DNA of 64,000 nt from Puffinus mauretanicus. Its lineage: Eukaryota > Chordata > Aves > Procellariiformes > Procellariidae. This document shows, piece by piece, positions 1-12,185 of this stretch. The notes beneath the pieces are model-generated. The model was not told the origin of the DNA. It saw only the letters and a program-made list of their open reading frames with translations, and searched no databases. Numbering within the stretch: the stretch's first letter is position 1; the number at the start of each line of letters is the position of its first letter. The stretch covers positions 310,001 through 374,000 of the forward strand of contig JAJKFH010001792.1 in assembly GCA_023333565.1 (NCBI GenBank). The letters run 5' to 3'. The translations under genes and the position numbers were made by a program.

Positions 1-734
1 ATTCCTCTCGAAAAGAGCAGCAATAGCAATACAATACGTCCTGTTTACAATAACAGAGCACTATCGTGTTACAATCACTTAATTCTACCCCTGGACAATG
101 GCTCACACATGGCCTGGATTTGGTGTTTATAAAATAACCACTGTTTCTTTCTGTCACGCACTCTCTCTGTCTCATTTTCCCTTGTCAGCCCAACCCATTC
201 GCATGGCACGTATTTGATCAGACATGCATTAGCTAAAGCAAAGAGACACATCTTTATCCAACTATATACCTAGATATCAGTTCAACTTTTTGGACTACTG
301 AAAAAGAAAAAAAAAAAATTTGAGACGCTTCCTGGAAATTCTCTCCAGTGTTAGTGGATAATAACTATATGTAGCCTAAATAGGAATCCCTGTAGCTAGA
401 ACAGATTACTTGAATCTAGAATAAATCCGTACTAAAAATCAGGGTGGAAAACTGCCCAACTTCATCTGTCACTAGTGGGGGGACAAGAATAGAAAACGCT
501 GAACGGTAGGAGCGAGTATTGGGCTGCTTTCCCTCCTGCCTTGCTAACTTGCAGTTGGACACTTCTTCCTTCACGTGTTTCTCCTTGGGATACCCTCCTC
601 TCCCTCTTCCCCTCCTCCCCCCCAGCCTGAGACCAAACTTTTAGAAATAAAGGGCCTGTTTCATTTCCCGCGACCTCAGCACCCCAAAACAAGAACCCCA
701 GCCCTGCTGGCACACAGCCTCGTCTGCCTCTGCC

Positions 735-830
735 CCGGCCCATCCCCATCCCCATTCCCATCCCCATCCCCATCCCCAACCCCATCCCGGCCCCGGCCCC
801 GGCCCCGGCCCCGGCCCCGGCCCGCCCGGG
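735..830. repeat. CCCCAT and CCCCGG hexanucleotide arrays
   Basis: Two adjoining hexamer arrays are visible. About eight imperfect CCCCAT units (to about 786) pass into about six CCCCGG units (787-820). On the minus strand, which is the sense strand of TFAP2B, they read GGGGAT and GGGGCC. They lie in intron 2 and give low-complexity Pro/Arg or Gly/Met peptides in open frames. G-quadruplex potential in the nascent RNA is an inference from the G4 runs. Confidence 0.85.
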
Positions 831-984
831 CGAGCGGGTCGCGGGTGGCCGCGGGGCGCAGCGCTGCGCTGGGAGCCTTCGGGGGGAGGCACTTTCCGCC
901 AGTGCTGTGCCCTGCCCGCGGAAGGGATGTTTTATTGGAAAAAGGAGGGAGAGCTGCTTTATTTGAGCTGAGCAGGACTTTTCC

Positions 985-1280
985 TTCCTTCCTCTTCTTT
1001 CTCTCATTCTCTCACTTTTTCTCTCACTCATTCTCTCATTCTCTCATTCTCTTTCTTTCCCTCTTTCACTCTCTTTCTCTCTCCCTCCCTTGTATTCTTT
1101 CCTTCTTTCTCTCTCCCTTATCTTTTTTACTCCTTTCCCTCTCTTCTTTCTCTCTTTATCTTGTCTTCTTTTTCTTCCCCCTCCTTTCACCTTTCTCCCT
1201 TTTATATTTTCATTTTCCTTCTCTCTTTTTTATCTCTTTCCCTTTCCTTTCCTCTTCTCTCTCTTTCTCTCTTTCTCACA
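985..1280. repeat. Pyrimidine-rich CT/CTTT tract
   Basis: About 300 bp consist almost only of C and T on the plus strand, with irregular TTCTCTCA, CTTTC and CCCTTT units. The minus strand, sense for TFAP2B, is purine-rich (GAAA/GAGA). This explains the Ser/Phe/Leu-rich open frame on the plus strand; no coding signal is present. Confidence 0.85.
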
Positions 1281-1847
1281 ATAGCACAATAACTACCGGC
1301 TTTTCTTTGGGGAAAGTGTAAATATCAAAGCACTAACAGAACTTAACGTCTATCGGTTATAGAGAGAAAGGAGGAGAGCGATCCCCTTTCTGCATTCACA
1401 GAGATAAAACTCGCCTTGACCTGCAAGCCAGTTGGTCTGAGCCAGGAATGCGAGACGAGATCTGCGCATCGCGCCCGTGGGGGTCAGGGGCTGCCCCCAG
1501 GTCTCAAAACCAGCTTGGAAACCCGCAGAAACCAGCGACCCGACGGCTACTGAGCTCGGAGGCAGGAGCAAATCCAACCAGAAAAAAAACCCCTTTCTAT
1601 TTCTAAAGCAACTCGCCCCAGCGAAGCTCGGATATTTTCCCGTGAAGCCCTAAGACAAGCCTCCAGCCAACGCAAACAGCCCCTCTGCTTCTCTGCCACT
1701 GATTCCTATAACGTTCAGCAGGATCCTTTTTCACGGCTTTTTTTTTTTTCCTTCTCACCCTCCTCTTTTCTCCTTTCTTTTTCCCTTTCTGTAACTTTGA
1801 AGTCCGTATCTCATCCAATGGCCCATATCTTTATTTATCCCAGGTCT

Positions 1848-1892
1848 AAATATATATATATATATACACACACACATGTAAAAATTATATAT
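1848..1892. repeat. TA/CA dinucleotide tract
   Basis: A short run of TA dinucleotides passes into CA dinucleotides and back into TATA-rich sequence. It is a simple repeat within TFAP2B intron 2. Confidence 0.8.
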
Positions 1893-2727
1893 ATTATATA
1901 TAACTCTGGGAAAAAAAAAAAGGAGTGGAGGGGAACTCCCAAATCCCGACTAGTAAAGCCTAATTTAAGACCTGGCCCCTGGAGGCTCCGGTCTCCGGCC
2001 TGGGGGTCCCCACCGGTTGCCCATGCCCTGCTCCAGCAAGGTGCAAACCACCCCAGCACCGAAGCTGTTAAGGGCCTTTCTGGTTTTTAGGAAATAACAC
2101 GTGATGATGAGTTTCGCGTGGGATGGGAGAAGGCTGGGAAATACTGTGCTTTGAGCCCGGTGAAACTCCTTTGTTACCCAAAAGAGGGAATAAAACTATG
2201 TAAAATGAGTGCTACCCTACCAACTATACTTAAAAAAAAAGGGGGGTGTGGGGGGGTGGCTTGTTCCTGATCACCGGTTATTGGTTTGGGTTTTGTTTAT
2301 ATTTTCCCTCCCTCCTGGATGAAAAATGTAGTAATTTGACAGTTTCATCAAAATCCCTGAGCTGTAGGAAATTGGTTGGGGGGAGGAGAACTGAGATTGC
2401 ATGGGAAATAACTGGAATTTGAAGAGCCAGGCTTAAACTCTGGCAGCTTTTGAAACACGTGGAATATTTAGAGCAGCTTGTCTGCCTTCCCCCTGCACTC
2501 CGCTGGCTTGCCATGTAGGGGAGGGTTTACCAAGCAGAGCCTGTGCGTGACAGCGATGATATAAATTCTTTTTTTTAAAAAAAAAAAAAGAAAACGTGAG
2601 CGAGGGGGAGTATCACAATTATAATTCCAGTGCAGAAAGAGGATGGTAACCCACACCAATATTGCTGTAAACCCCTCACTGATCTTTTCTAGCCGAGGGA
2701 TGGGGATTCAAGCCTGGAAGGCATCTA

Positions 2728-3219
<492 letters not shown>

Positions 3220-4207
3220 CTACAAGCGGAATGAAATGAAAACAAGAAAAAAAGAGGACCTTTTAGAGAGAGGGGAAAAAAAAAGAGTAGAAGGAGCACA
3301 AACCCACCCCAAAATAAAATAAGTTAAAAATGTAAACAGTTGCAAACTAAGGTTCAGATGTTCCCCCCCTCCCCCGTCGCGGGTTAGAAATGTTCCAGCG
3401 TTTCGCACCCGGATTGTGTCTATTCCAAATAACTATCGAGAAGGGGGAAGGGGGCGGGTGAGGGAGAAATGCTAAATGTCATAATTAAAAATGTAGGACT
3501 GGTGCTCCATATGCGTGTATGGTCTGTGACTTCAGTCCAGTAATGCGATTCCCCCTCCAGCAGCCCCCCCAAACAAAACCAAAAGTTAAGAAATAATAAT
3601 AACAACAACAAAAAAAAAGAAACCCCAAAACCACCCATGGCTCCAAACCACCCACCCCTTGTCCTGCCTAAAGTTTCCAAACATCTGTTTATTCCCTCTG
3701 CTGAAGTCCTGAAACTCAAAATCACCAACCCATCTTCACGTGGAAAAGAGCAAAAGGAAAGTTGCACTTCTCGGAGGACTCCGAGGTAAGAAGTTGTCCG
3801 AGAAAGGACTTGAAAAAAAAAACCAAAACAAAAATCATGGGGGCTCTTTGTATAAAGAAAGTCCACCCCTTAAAAAAAAAAAAAAAAAAAAATCAAATAA
3901 AGTAAAAATGAAATATCGGTATTGGACAAATCCAGTCGCTATGATTTCTGCAGCACCTTCCAGTGTCTTTTGTCTCCTTTTCCAATATTATATTCCGGAG
4001 AATGGGGTGGGGGTTAATTGTAATGAAAAGTCTTTGGGGTGTGTGGGGGGACGGGGGGGGGGTCGAGTGTATGGAGGCTTCAGAAAAAAGGTGGGAGAGG
4101 AGTTTTGTCCAACTCCATCGCGCTGAAGCTGCGAGGCTAAAGTAAACAAGAAAAATATCTATTCCACAAAGTGGAGCTGAAACCCCCACAAGCAATGGCA
4201 CACATGG

Positions 4208-4241
<34 letters not shown>

Positions 4242-4463
4242 GTTTATTTTTTTCCCCTGCTCTCCCCCCCACAAACTCCCCTAGCTCAAATCGAGAACAC
4301 ACAATGCAAAAAGGGAGAAGCAGCTGCAAGCCTCCTCCAATTATTGTGCTAAATTACCAAGCCAAAGGCGTTTAAAAAGAGAGAGAGAGGGAGAGAGAGA
4401 GACAACAGATCGAGAGAGAGAGAGAGAACATGCAATTCTAGTACAACATGGATCCAAACTCAC
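3220..4463 (-). other. TFAP2B: TFAP2B intron between proximal first exon and exon 2
   Basis: These 1.24 kb separate the proximal first exon (4464-4490) from exon 2. They hold no coding exon that I recognise. Notable are a run of about 20 A near 3872-3891, a T/A tract near 4209-4233, a G-rich stretch near 4039-4062 and a GA repeat (4378-4426). Open frames here run through homopolymers and are not credible. Confidence 0.8.
4378..4426. repeat. GA dinucleotide-rich tract
   Basis: Interrupted GAGAGA repeats lie about 40-90 bp downstream (in the TFAP2B sense) of the proximal first exon, in the adjoining intron. GAGA tracts are common near developmental promoters, but no function can be read from the sequence alone. 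Confidence 0.8.
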
Positions 4464-4490
4464 CATGGCGGAATAGGTGTGGACTAACAT
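4464..4490 (-). CDS. TFAP2B: TFAP2B alternative proximal first coding exon (MLVHTYSAM)
   Basis: On the minus strand nine codons encode MLVHTYSAM, followed directly by a strong GTGAGT donor (4463-4458). The exon ends in phase 0, so it can join the phase-0 acceptor of exon 2 to give MLVHTYSAM-DRHDG. The peptide matches the known alternative start of AP-2 factors; TFAP2A has a closely related MLVHSFSAM start. It replaces the 27-residue start encoded by the distal exon and so lacks the VKYE sumoylation site. The 5' UTR and transcription start should lie at higher coordinates, probably in 4.5-5.1 kb. The exon was recognised by its motif and donor; it is too short for an ORF search to reveal. Confidence 0.9.
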
Positions 4491-4879
4491 CTGGAAATAA
4501 AAAAAGTCTTGTAATAGCTAAAAATAAAATAATGGTGATAATACTAATAATTGGAGGGAAAAATATCAAGGAGATCTGCAAAGGGACGTGTTGGACACAG
4601 GAGAACAGCTTGAGATATTTCGAAGTCTATCCATCAAAAAAAAAAAAAAAAAAAGAAAGGAAAAAAAAAAAAAAAAAGACCAATGCCCCCAAAACCGAGC
4701 CTGGAAACCTCTATCTACATATATGATTTACCCCTCCCTCTCTGCTTTTTTTTTTCCCCTTTTTTTTTTTCCTTTTTTTTTTTTTTTTTTTCCCCTTTGA
4801 GCTCCCAAATACAATCCTCTTCAACCCAAGGCTAGGCTCAGACTGCTCCGCTGCCCCTTCCTCCCTTTCCTTCTCTACA

Positions 4880-5060
4880 CCGCCTCATAATAATTGATAT
4901 TCATGACTATTAATATTACACGACTACTTTAAAGGGAGAATGCAGGACCAAATGGAGCGTGAAGCTGGCAGCCAGCTCGAGAGCTCCCCTACTATTGTAA
5001 ATGACGTTCATTCAGTGGAGAATTACTAGATGTAATCAGAAGAGGGGGGCTGGCAGAGGC
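4880..5060 (-). promoter_or_regulatory. TFAP2B: Candidate promoter/conserved block for the proximal TFAP2B start
   Basis: A base-balanced, non-repetitive block stands between homopolymer-rich flanks, 0.4-0.6 kb upstream of the proximal first exon. It contains a CRE-like ATGACGTTCA (5001-5010), an AT-rich homeodomain-type segment (ATAATTGATATTCATGAC, about 4888-4905) and a TTTAAAG box (about 4928-4934). Its position fits a promoter or 5' UTR. Conservation is suspected from its appearance only; no alignment was made. Confidence 0.35.
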
Positions 5061-5794
5061 AGAGTTTGGGGAGAGGGAGAGGGGGGAAAAAGTTTAGCAA
5101 GGAAGAGGCATAACTTCAATTAACTCGCGCGGAGGAAGATGCGGAAAGTAGACTCTGCTGAGCTGGAGCAAGGAAGTGAGATGAAGCAATGCTAGAGGCG
5201 AAGAAGAAGAAAAAAACATATTTCCTTTTTTTTTTTTTTTTTACATTTAATTATACATTCCTAATACGAGGAATTATTGCCTTCGGTGTTTTTGTTCTTG
5301 TAGTTTTTATTCTTTTTTTTTTTTAAAAAAAAATAATGAGGAAATAGAGGCTTTTCTAATACTTTCCTTTTTTTTTTTTTTTAAAGAGATGGAAGAAGAA
5401 ATGTGCAGTCACTGTAATATATGTCTATTTACAGCGGAGATTCAGCCCTTCTGGTGCATATTACAGATCGTATTTATTCGCAATAGGCAAATAAATACTT
5501 GAATCTGCGCTAAGTTGGGCTCCACTTTTTTTCTGAATCCTGTTCCTCCCGCCCGATAGGGGAAAAAAAAAAAAAGTATATATATATCCCGATTTTCACC
5601 CAAATGTAAAATGTATGCAGTGAATTTTAAAGGATAGTAAATTTATAGTTTCGAGGCAAAGCCAGGGGCGATATAAAACCTTTTTGATGTTGCAGGAACC
5701 CGTTCAACTGGACTGTCTGCCATTTCTGTTAAAGTTCAACTTACGTTCCTTCCTAAATAGACTCACACTTCCCAGAGCAGCCCCCCCCCCGCGC

Positions 5795-5818
5795 ACACAC
5801 ACACACACACACACACAC
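5795..5818. repeat. CA dinucleotide repeat after a C run
   Basis: A run of about nine C and a GCG lead into about twelve CA units. It is a simple repeat in TFAP2B intron 1. Confidence 0.85.
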
Positions 5819-6229
5819 TTTTGTTTTAAGAACAGATTCAGTTTAAGTGACTGAGACGCCCCTACCATCTTGTTGTTAATTATAAATCGGAAAGAAGAGA
5901 GAGAAATGCTTTTTTTTTCCTTTTTTTTTTTTTTAAGATAAATCTAGAGAGCTTCAGCTCTTAAATCAACAACAATATTTTTTCTTTTTTCTTTTTTTTT
6001 TTTTTTAAAGGCTACACGTTACAAAATGACTTGGAGCGCACACCCAAGTTAGGGTATACCCCACCGGCAGCCAAATCCCACCCAACCGCTCCCCCAACCC
6101 TGCTTCTCTCCCACGGCAATCTAGAAACACGAGTGTCCGTAAAATGCACAGCGGCTTAAAAATCCCCTTCGAAAAGAGGGTCGGGGAAAAAAAAAAAAAA
6201 AAAAGATATCCCCGACATTCCCCGACCTC

Positions 6230-6790
6230 GCTGGCCAGGGAGGGGAGATGTTTTGTCGCCTGCTGCTGCGGGCAGAGACAATGGCCGGGCTGTGCCTGGG
6301 GACGGGGAGGGAAAAGCAGCGAGGGCTCAGCGGGCTGGCGATCGCCGGCGGGACACACACAGACACACACACACACGCCGGGCCGCGCTCATTCTGCATA
6401 TGCTGGGGTTTGCCAGTTGATAATTAGCCTGACGGCAGCTTTTGGGAGCAGAGACATTTCTTCCGTGCTGCCGGCGGATACCCTCCCCGCTTCCCTCCAT
6501 CCCGTCCTTTCTCCGGCCGTGAAAAGCCGGAGCTGTGCCCTCCCTCTGCCTCTTTCTCCGCTTTTCTCGGGAGTTTCCCCGCTGTAAGTGCGAACGCGCT
6601 CCCGGAGGGGAGGGAGGGCTGCGGGCGGCGCGACGGGGCTGGGGCCGGCGCGGCCCCGACGGCGCTTCCCCGGGGTGCGCTCCCGGCCGCCCCGGCCCCT
6701 GCCCGGCCCCTGCCTGGTACCCGGTCCCTGCCCGGTACCCGGCCCCTGCCCAGCCCCTGCCCGGTACTGAGCCCCTCTGAGCAGTCCCCG
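6230..6790. promoter_or_regulatory. TFAP2B: CpG-rich island in TFAP2B intron 1
   Basis: This is the largest G+C- and CpG-rich stretch of the window, with many CG dinucleotides from about 6230 through the GC-rich core at 6590-6720. It lies between the two alternative first exons, about 1 kb upstream of the distal exon's donor in intron terms and 2 kb upstream of the proximal start. CpG islands usually cover developmental gene promoters, so it may serve the proximal transcripts or an unseen 5' UTR exon. That role is inferred. It also contains a CA repeat (6353-6377) and a GC minisatellite (6691-6767). Confidence 0.55.
6691..6767. repeat. GC-rich minisatellite (CCCCTGCCCGG / GGTACC units)
   Basis: Imperfect tandem units of the type CCCCTGCCCGG, alternating with GGTACCCGG, repeat about six times. 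On the minus strand they translate as GRGRVPGRDRVPGRG-like repeats in several frames, which explains the three overlapping long frames here. None is a plausible gene. Confidence 0.75.
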
Positions 6791-7816
6791 CGCTGGAGCT
6801 GGAGGATTGCGCCCTTCTGAAAATCTCCCCCCCGCCTCCCCACCATCGCCATGCAAATGCCTCCCCCAAATTAAAAAATAAAAATAATAAAAAAATTAAA
6901 ATATAATTTTGCAGAGCACCTTTCTTCAGACATCTTTTTTCCCGTTTCGGAGCAAATCTAACACGCTGGTTAACTTACAAGAAATGCATTCGCGGAGCCC
7001 GTTTGGGAAAGATCCGGGTCAGGAAACCGTGCAAAATTAAGAAAGATTTCGCGCTGTTTGCGCTGTGATTTTTTTTTTCTTTTCCTTGTCTGCTTTTTGA
7101 CCTCGAAAATCTGAATAAAGCACACAACTTTTCGTGTCCGCGGACTACGCGGAGCTGCCTTTGAATGTATCTATTCGGGTGTGTGTACTCACATACGTGC
7201 AAGAATGTATGTGCCGCTTAATTAATGCGAGTATATGTATACATTCACATCTTATCTACTGGCATATAGGTATAAAAAGTCGGAAAAACCGTATCCGATT
7301 GTGAAAAAAAGAAAAAAAATCCAAATTCAGGTTGAGCTTAGCTTGGAATTGCAAAATAAAAAATAAAAGAATGACAGAAAAGAAAGAATTGTATCAGTCC
7401 CTGAATACCAGATTGCGTTTCTCTTCTATTTTCAGTTTTTTTTTTCTCGACATTTGTCCATATTTAATCGAATTATATTTAATTCGAGGTCTAAACAATC
7501 AAACTCTTGCCTTTAAGTTGCCTCATTCCAACCCCCCGATCATTTCTTTGATGTTTTAAATCGCATCAAACAGCTTTTCCATGGAAAAAAAAAAAGTTTA
7601 GGACTTGGCATGCTGAATACAAATATGCAAATAAATAAGCATTTAAGCATTTACTCTTGGTTTCCCGTCTCTATACTTGTGTGTGTTGGTGTATGCGTCT
7701 CTAGATCTGCCTATATGTACATGTAGAGCTATATATGTATTATATAGTCATGCCTGTATCTATATACTATACGTATATTTAAATATACATATACTCTCTT
7801 ACTCATATGCATATTA

Positions 7817-7910
<94 letters not shown>

Positions 7911-8511
7911 GTGAAGAGCAGATGTCTGGATTCTCAGTACTTCTCTGTCTGTAATGATCCATCTATAATTGGAAATGGGGGACAGACACCAAATCCGACG
8001 TTCCTCTTCCATCGCAACTTATATCTGTTGTCTGAAACAATAGGCTGCAGAAGTCTACCTCAATCGGATAGTAAAAAACATTATCTGTTACATAGTTACA
8101 TATATCTACGGACATATATGTGACTATATATATACATATACACACATATATACACTTAGACTTATGTGCAGGTATATAAAGATATACACATATACGCAGT
8201 TGCACATACACAGACATACATATACATGCATATATACACACATATATCTCCGAACATACAACTTTTTCCATGTACAGACATATATAAATTGACACATTTA
8301 TATATGTAAATTATATATATTCTTGCATATGTAGGCGCATGTATACTACACGTTACATATGCATGTATACACACAAACCTGATCAATTTATATAGGAGTG
8401 TATATTAATGCATATTTGTGTATATATTTATACACCTACACATATATACGTGGATATACAGTGATTAAATATACATATTGTATAGTGCATATATCCGCTA
8501 TTGTAGTAGTA

Positions 8512-8545
8512 GATGGATGGATAGATAGATAGATAGATAGATAGG
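8512..8545. repeat. GATA tetranucleotide microsatellite
   Basis: Two GATG units are followed by six GATA units. It is a simple repeat upstream of the distal TFAP2B exon. Confidence 0.9.
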
Positions 8546-10639
8546 AGAAATTAATGAGTAATTTTTCGATCCTATTTGCAGTAAAATAAAGAATAGGTTG
8601 CTTCTGCACTAGGCGATTCATCATTTACAACGAGATATTATGCTTTTCCCCACATGCAATATGCTTTTATTTACATGTCCAGAAATTATCCTCTCATATG
8701 CAGTAAAACACCAAACCAGCGTCTCATCAAGCACATTCGAGCAAATCTAAAAGGAGTAAATGTAGATCAATAATTTTCATTTTGAAAGCCTCTCACTTCA
8801 GACTTGGACTGTATATTTTATAACTTAGAAACAGTTTCTCTGGAAAAAAGAGAAAGAAAAAGGAAAAAAAAAAGGAGTTTAGCAAACCCTTCCCTGCACA
8901 CATTTGAATAGCAATTAGCTACTTTCTGAAAACGATTAAAAACAGAGTTGGATTTGTGCGTTTCCCGGGTAGCTCTCGGTTTGGAAGGGGAGAGGAGGAG
9001 TTGGACCATTTTTAACCTTTATTTTTTTTTTTTTTTTCCCCCAGGCAAACCTTCCTTCGCATTGTCCGGTTTTTTTAACACGTTGTACCGCAAAGAGGCG
9101 ACCTATTCTGCAGGCGAGCAGAGCCCATCTCTGCCTTTGAAAGGAAACAATTGAGCTTTGCAGTGGGCTGGTGCGTCAGGAGTGGGGGGGGAAAGGGAAA
9201 AAAGAGAGAGACGGAGGCAGAGAGACAGAGAGAAAGGAGGTGTTTCTAAATTCAAGGTCCTGTCTCTGGAAATTTCAAGCTCTGTCTATAAAGGTTCCTA
9301 CAAATCTTTGTTATTCTGCATGGGATCCTATGGGAAAGTGCATAGTGTCCTTTGTACTTTCAAAGGTCCTACAGGTAAAGACGCTTTTATATATATGTAA
9401 TCTCGAAAACGAGGAGAACTTCATCAGGAGACACTTCTGCTGGTGTTTGGTTGGCTGGTGGGAAGGGTGGGCTTTTCTTTTTTTCTTCGCTTTGGCCTCA
9501 AATTAAAGCAGAAAGTATAAATTCATCTCTTTTCCCTTCAGCCTCTACAGCCCCCGTTTCGAAGTGTACATCTTCTTCTAAAAACTGAACGCTCAAAAGG
9601 GAAGAGACAAATAACAGCCAGATATTATAACAGGAGCTGGACAACGGTCTTGCTGAAAGTTGTTAAAGCAGATACGAGTTTTTTTTTTTCCTCAGCACAG
9701 CCACTGCTGCACAGAGGAGGAGGAGAAAAGGGCACATCTTTCAGTGGGTTGGTCAGATCATTTCAACCGAAGCAATAGTGTAAAAAATGCTGAAAATGAG
9801 AAGGGATGTATGCTGTTTGCATGTGGATGTGCGGAGATACCCAACGCAACCACCCCACACACGCCTTCATGCACCTATAGATCTGAATGGCCCTTTTAGA
9901 AAAATACCAGGCTCATAAAGGGACAGTTTGCCATCACTTTTGTTAAAGTCTTTGAGTCATGTCCTGGAAGGCTGGCACAGGGCAGAGTGAATGTGCTTTG
10001 TGACAGCTAATGCTTTACAATTTCGTGGCACCCTGAATTAAGTATGCTGTACGTGCTGGGGGAGGGGAGAAAAGAAAAGAAGCTGAAATAGATTTGACGA
10101 CCACTGGCTTTCTGCTATCAGAATGGTACAGACAGTAAATTCTTACTTTCAAGTCCCTCTATTATAACATTTGGCTTGCACTTGCAAAACATGACAAATG
10201 TGTCTCAAGTGATCATTTAGAAAACTAAATTGAACAAAGGTTCTTCGCGGTTTTTGTGCTTGTTTTGCACCCCCCACCCCAGCAGCTTCCTTAAGTCTAA
10301 TTTAGCAATTTCAACAGCAAGACTTGCACCAATTTCTACCCGAAATGTGCAATAAACCCTGGGTCCAAAATGCGAGACACGTAGTCAGAACTGACCATTA
10401 CAAGCTATACTTTCAGAGTTAAAAAAAAAGAAAAAGGCGGAGGCGGGGGGAACCAGACGTTTTTCGGCAGTTTTGGGGCACTCTTTGACAATCCCTTCGA
10501 ACGAAAGCGCCGGCTGTTTCAGCAGTGAGCTGGGCAGGGGCACTGCAGCCTCAGCCTGGCAGCTGCAATTGCAAAGGAATATTTTATACTTCTTTTTTTT
10601 TGGCTTTAAAATAAAAAAAGGCTACCTTTACATACAGCC

Positions 10640-10765
10640 CTGCTCATGCCGGAGGAAGCCCTCCCCGCCGTTCCAGCTGCCGCCAGGCCGGGCCGTGGCC
10701 CCGCGGCCGCGGGGAGCCGGGCGCGGTGAGCGGCGTTGAGCGGGGCAGCGGCGCCCTCTGATGGG
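10640..10765. promoter_or_regulatory. Short CpG-rich patch upstream of TFAP2B
   Basis: About 125 bp are G+C-rich with a dense run of CG dinucleotides (for example CCCGCGGCCGCGGGG near 10700), 2.7 kb upstream of the distal first exon. It could mark a distal promoter or a non-coding first exon. No splice site was assigned, and the function is not shown. Confidence 0.35.
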
Positions 10766-11777
10766 GGTTCCCTTCCTGCAGCAGCTCCCTTCCCAAAGCT
10801 GCTGCCTTCCCCCCACCAGGTTATACCCATAGCTGGGAGTTACAAGCAGCCGAACATTCCCTCTGCTAGAAATAACGCTGATATCGGTGTTTCCTCCGTT
10901 AGGATAAAGCTGCAGCTTCTTATTTACACCGGTTTTTTCTTAACAGACCGCTCAGTGTTTGAACATCTACCTTATAATGAGAATAAATCTTTTATCCCTC
11001 ACTTCAAAATGCAGTATGTAGCCTAGGTCAAATATTCAAATAATCTCAACGAGATGTCTGTTAATAGCCCTGGGAGGGAGAGGACCTACAACACCGTGAT
11101 GGCGACTTTGGTGAGAAGTCAGAAAAAAAAAAAATCAATCTTAATTCAACAAGTCATGCTCCTTTCATTTCATATGCTATTTCTGGGTTTTTTTTTTTTT
11201 CCAAGATCTTGTTTCAGAAATGGACTTTCAGTTATGCTTTGCCTTTTAAATCCAGCGTGGGTCTCTGTGATAAAGTATATACCCCTCTATATCCAACTTC
11301 CAGCAAATCCGCATTATTGGCTAGAGTTTAAAATAAATCCATTTATCTCAGCGCCCTCTGCTGCTCGCTGAAGGCTTTCAGGTAAAGGCAGGTTTCTGAC
11401 ATTCTAACTGAAAAACCATATTTTGGACGTATTTGGTACATTTTCTTGCAAACTAGCTCTTTTTTTTCCTAACACATTTTTTCCATATGTTCTCACATGT
11501 ATTTCAGAACTCAGTATCTTTTACTAAAAAGTTTATTTGCAATTTAGTTCACAGGGGAAAAAAAAAACATATAACATTGCAGGTATCTCAAAATGTAACT
11601 TAAAATTTACTGCCTGCTTATTCATGAATTTACAAAAATCATTGTTTTAGTGTGCATTTTATACCTTTTCTTTGTGAATAATACCAAGATTCATCTCTTA
11701 AAATAAATCCAACTTCCTATACTGTTTTCTGGTAAATCTAGTTTCCCTGTTACGCCCACAGACATAACCAGGGTTTT

Positions 11778-12185
11778 TCATAGAATCATAGAATCATGGA
11801 ATCACAGAATCACAAAATGGTTTGGGTTGGAAGGGACATTTAAAGGCCATCTAGTCCAACCCCTCTGCTGTTGGCAGGGACATCTTCAACTAGATCAGGT
11901 TGCTCAGAGGCCCCATCCAACCTGACCTTGAATGTTTCCAGGGATGGGGCAGCTACCACCTCTCTGGGCAACCTGTGCCAGGGTTTCTCCACCCTCAGTG
12001 TAAAAAATTTCTTCCTTATATCCAGTCTGAATCTACCTTCTTTCAGTTTAAAACCATTAGCCCTTGTCCTATCGCTACAGGCTCTACTAAAAAGTCTGTC
12101 CCCATCATTTTACATTTTCCCCAAACGACCAGTGCTCGTTCTTTGTGGAGGGACATCACCAAACCCTCTCGTTGCTGCCTGCTCT
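11778..12185 (-). mobile_element. CR1 LINE fragment, 5'-truncated
   Basis: The plus strand begins with the reverse complement of the CR1 3' terminus (TCATAGAATCATAGAATCA). It continues with the typical avian CR1 3' sequence, including GGTTTGGGTTGGAAGGGAC and TCTAGTCCAACCCC, so the element lies on the minus strand. Only the last 400 bp or so are present. Open frames here (11871-12203, 11900-12190) are antisense readings of the element. Confidence 0.93.

Larger units (their letters stand above)
7911..11777 (-). promoter_or_regulatory. TFAP2B: Upstream region of TFAP2B (5' UTR and distal promoter, extent unknown)
   Basis: This 3.9 kb lies 5' of the distal first exon and holds no recognised coding exon or transposon. 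It should contain the 5' UTR and distal promoter. Possible elements are a TATA-like TATATAAAAG on the minus strand (9393-9384), another TATAAAA at about 8822-8816, a (GATA)6 repeat, and a short CpG-rich patch at about 10640-10765. The transcription start cannot be fixed from sequence. AT richness makes single TATA matches weak evidence. Confidence 0.4.

Noticed and set aside
462..1321. Overlapping open frames of 189 and 248 residues on opposite strands
   Set aside because: They translate the CCCCAT/CCCCGG arrays and the CT tract. Composition is low-complexity (Gly-Met, Pro-Arg, Ser-Phe-Leu), no domain is visible, and they lie in TFAP2B intron 2.
6327..6869. Three overlapping minus-strand frames up to 180 residues in the CpG island
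   Set aside because: High G+C removes stop codons by chance, and the GC minisatellite gives repetitive Gly-Arg-Pro peptides. No AP-2 first-exon motif and no conserved start are present.
7963..8386. Tyr/Ile/Cys-rich minus-strand frames
   Set aside because: They are translations of the TA/CA repeat upstream of the distal TFAP2B exon.
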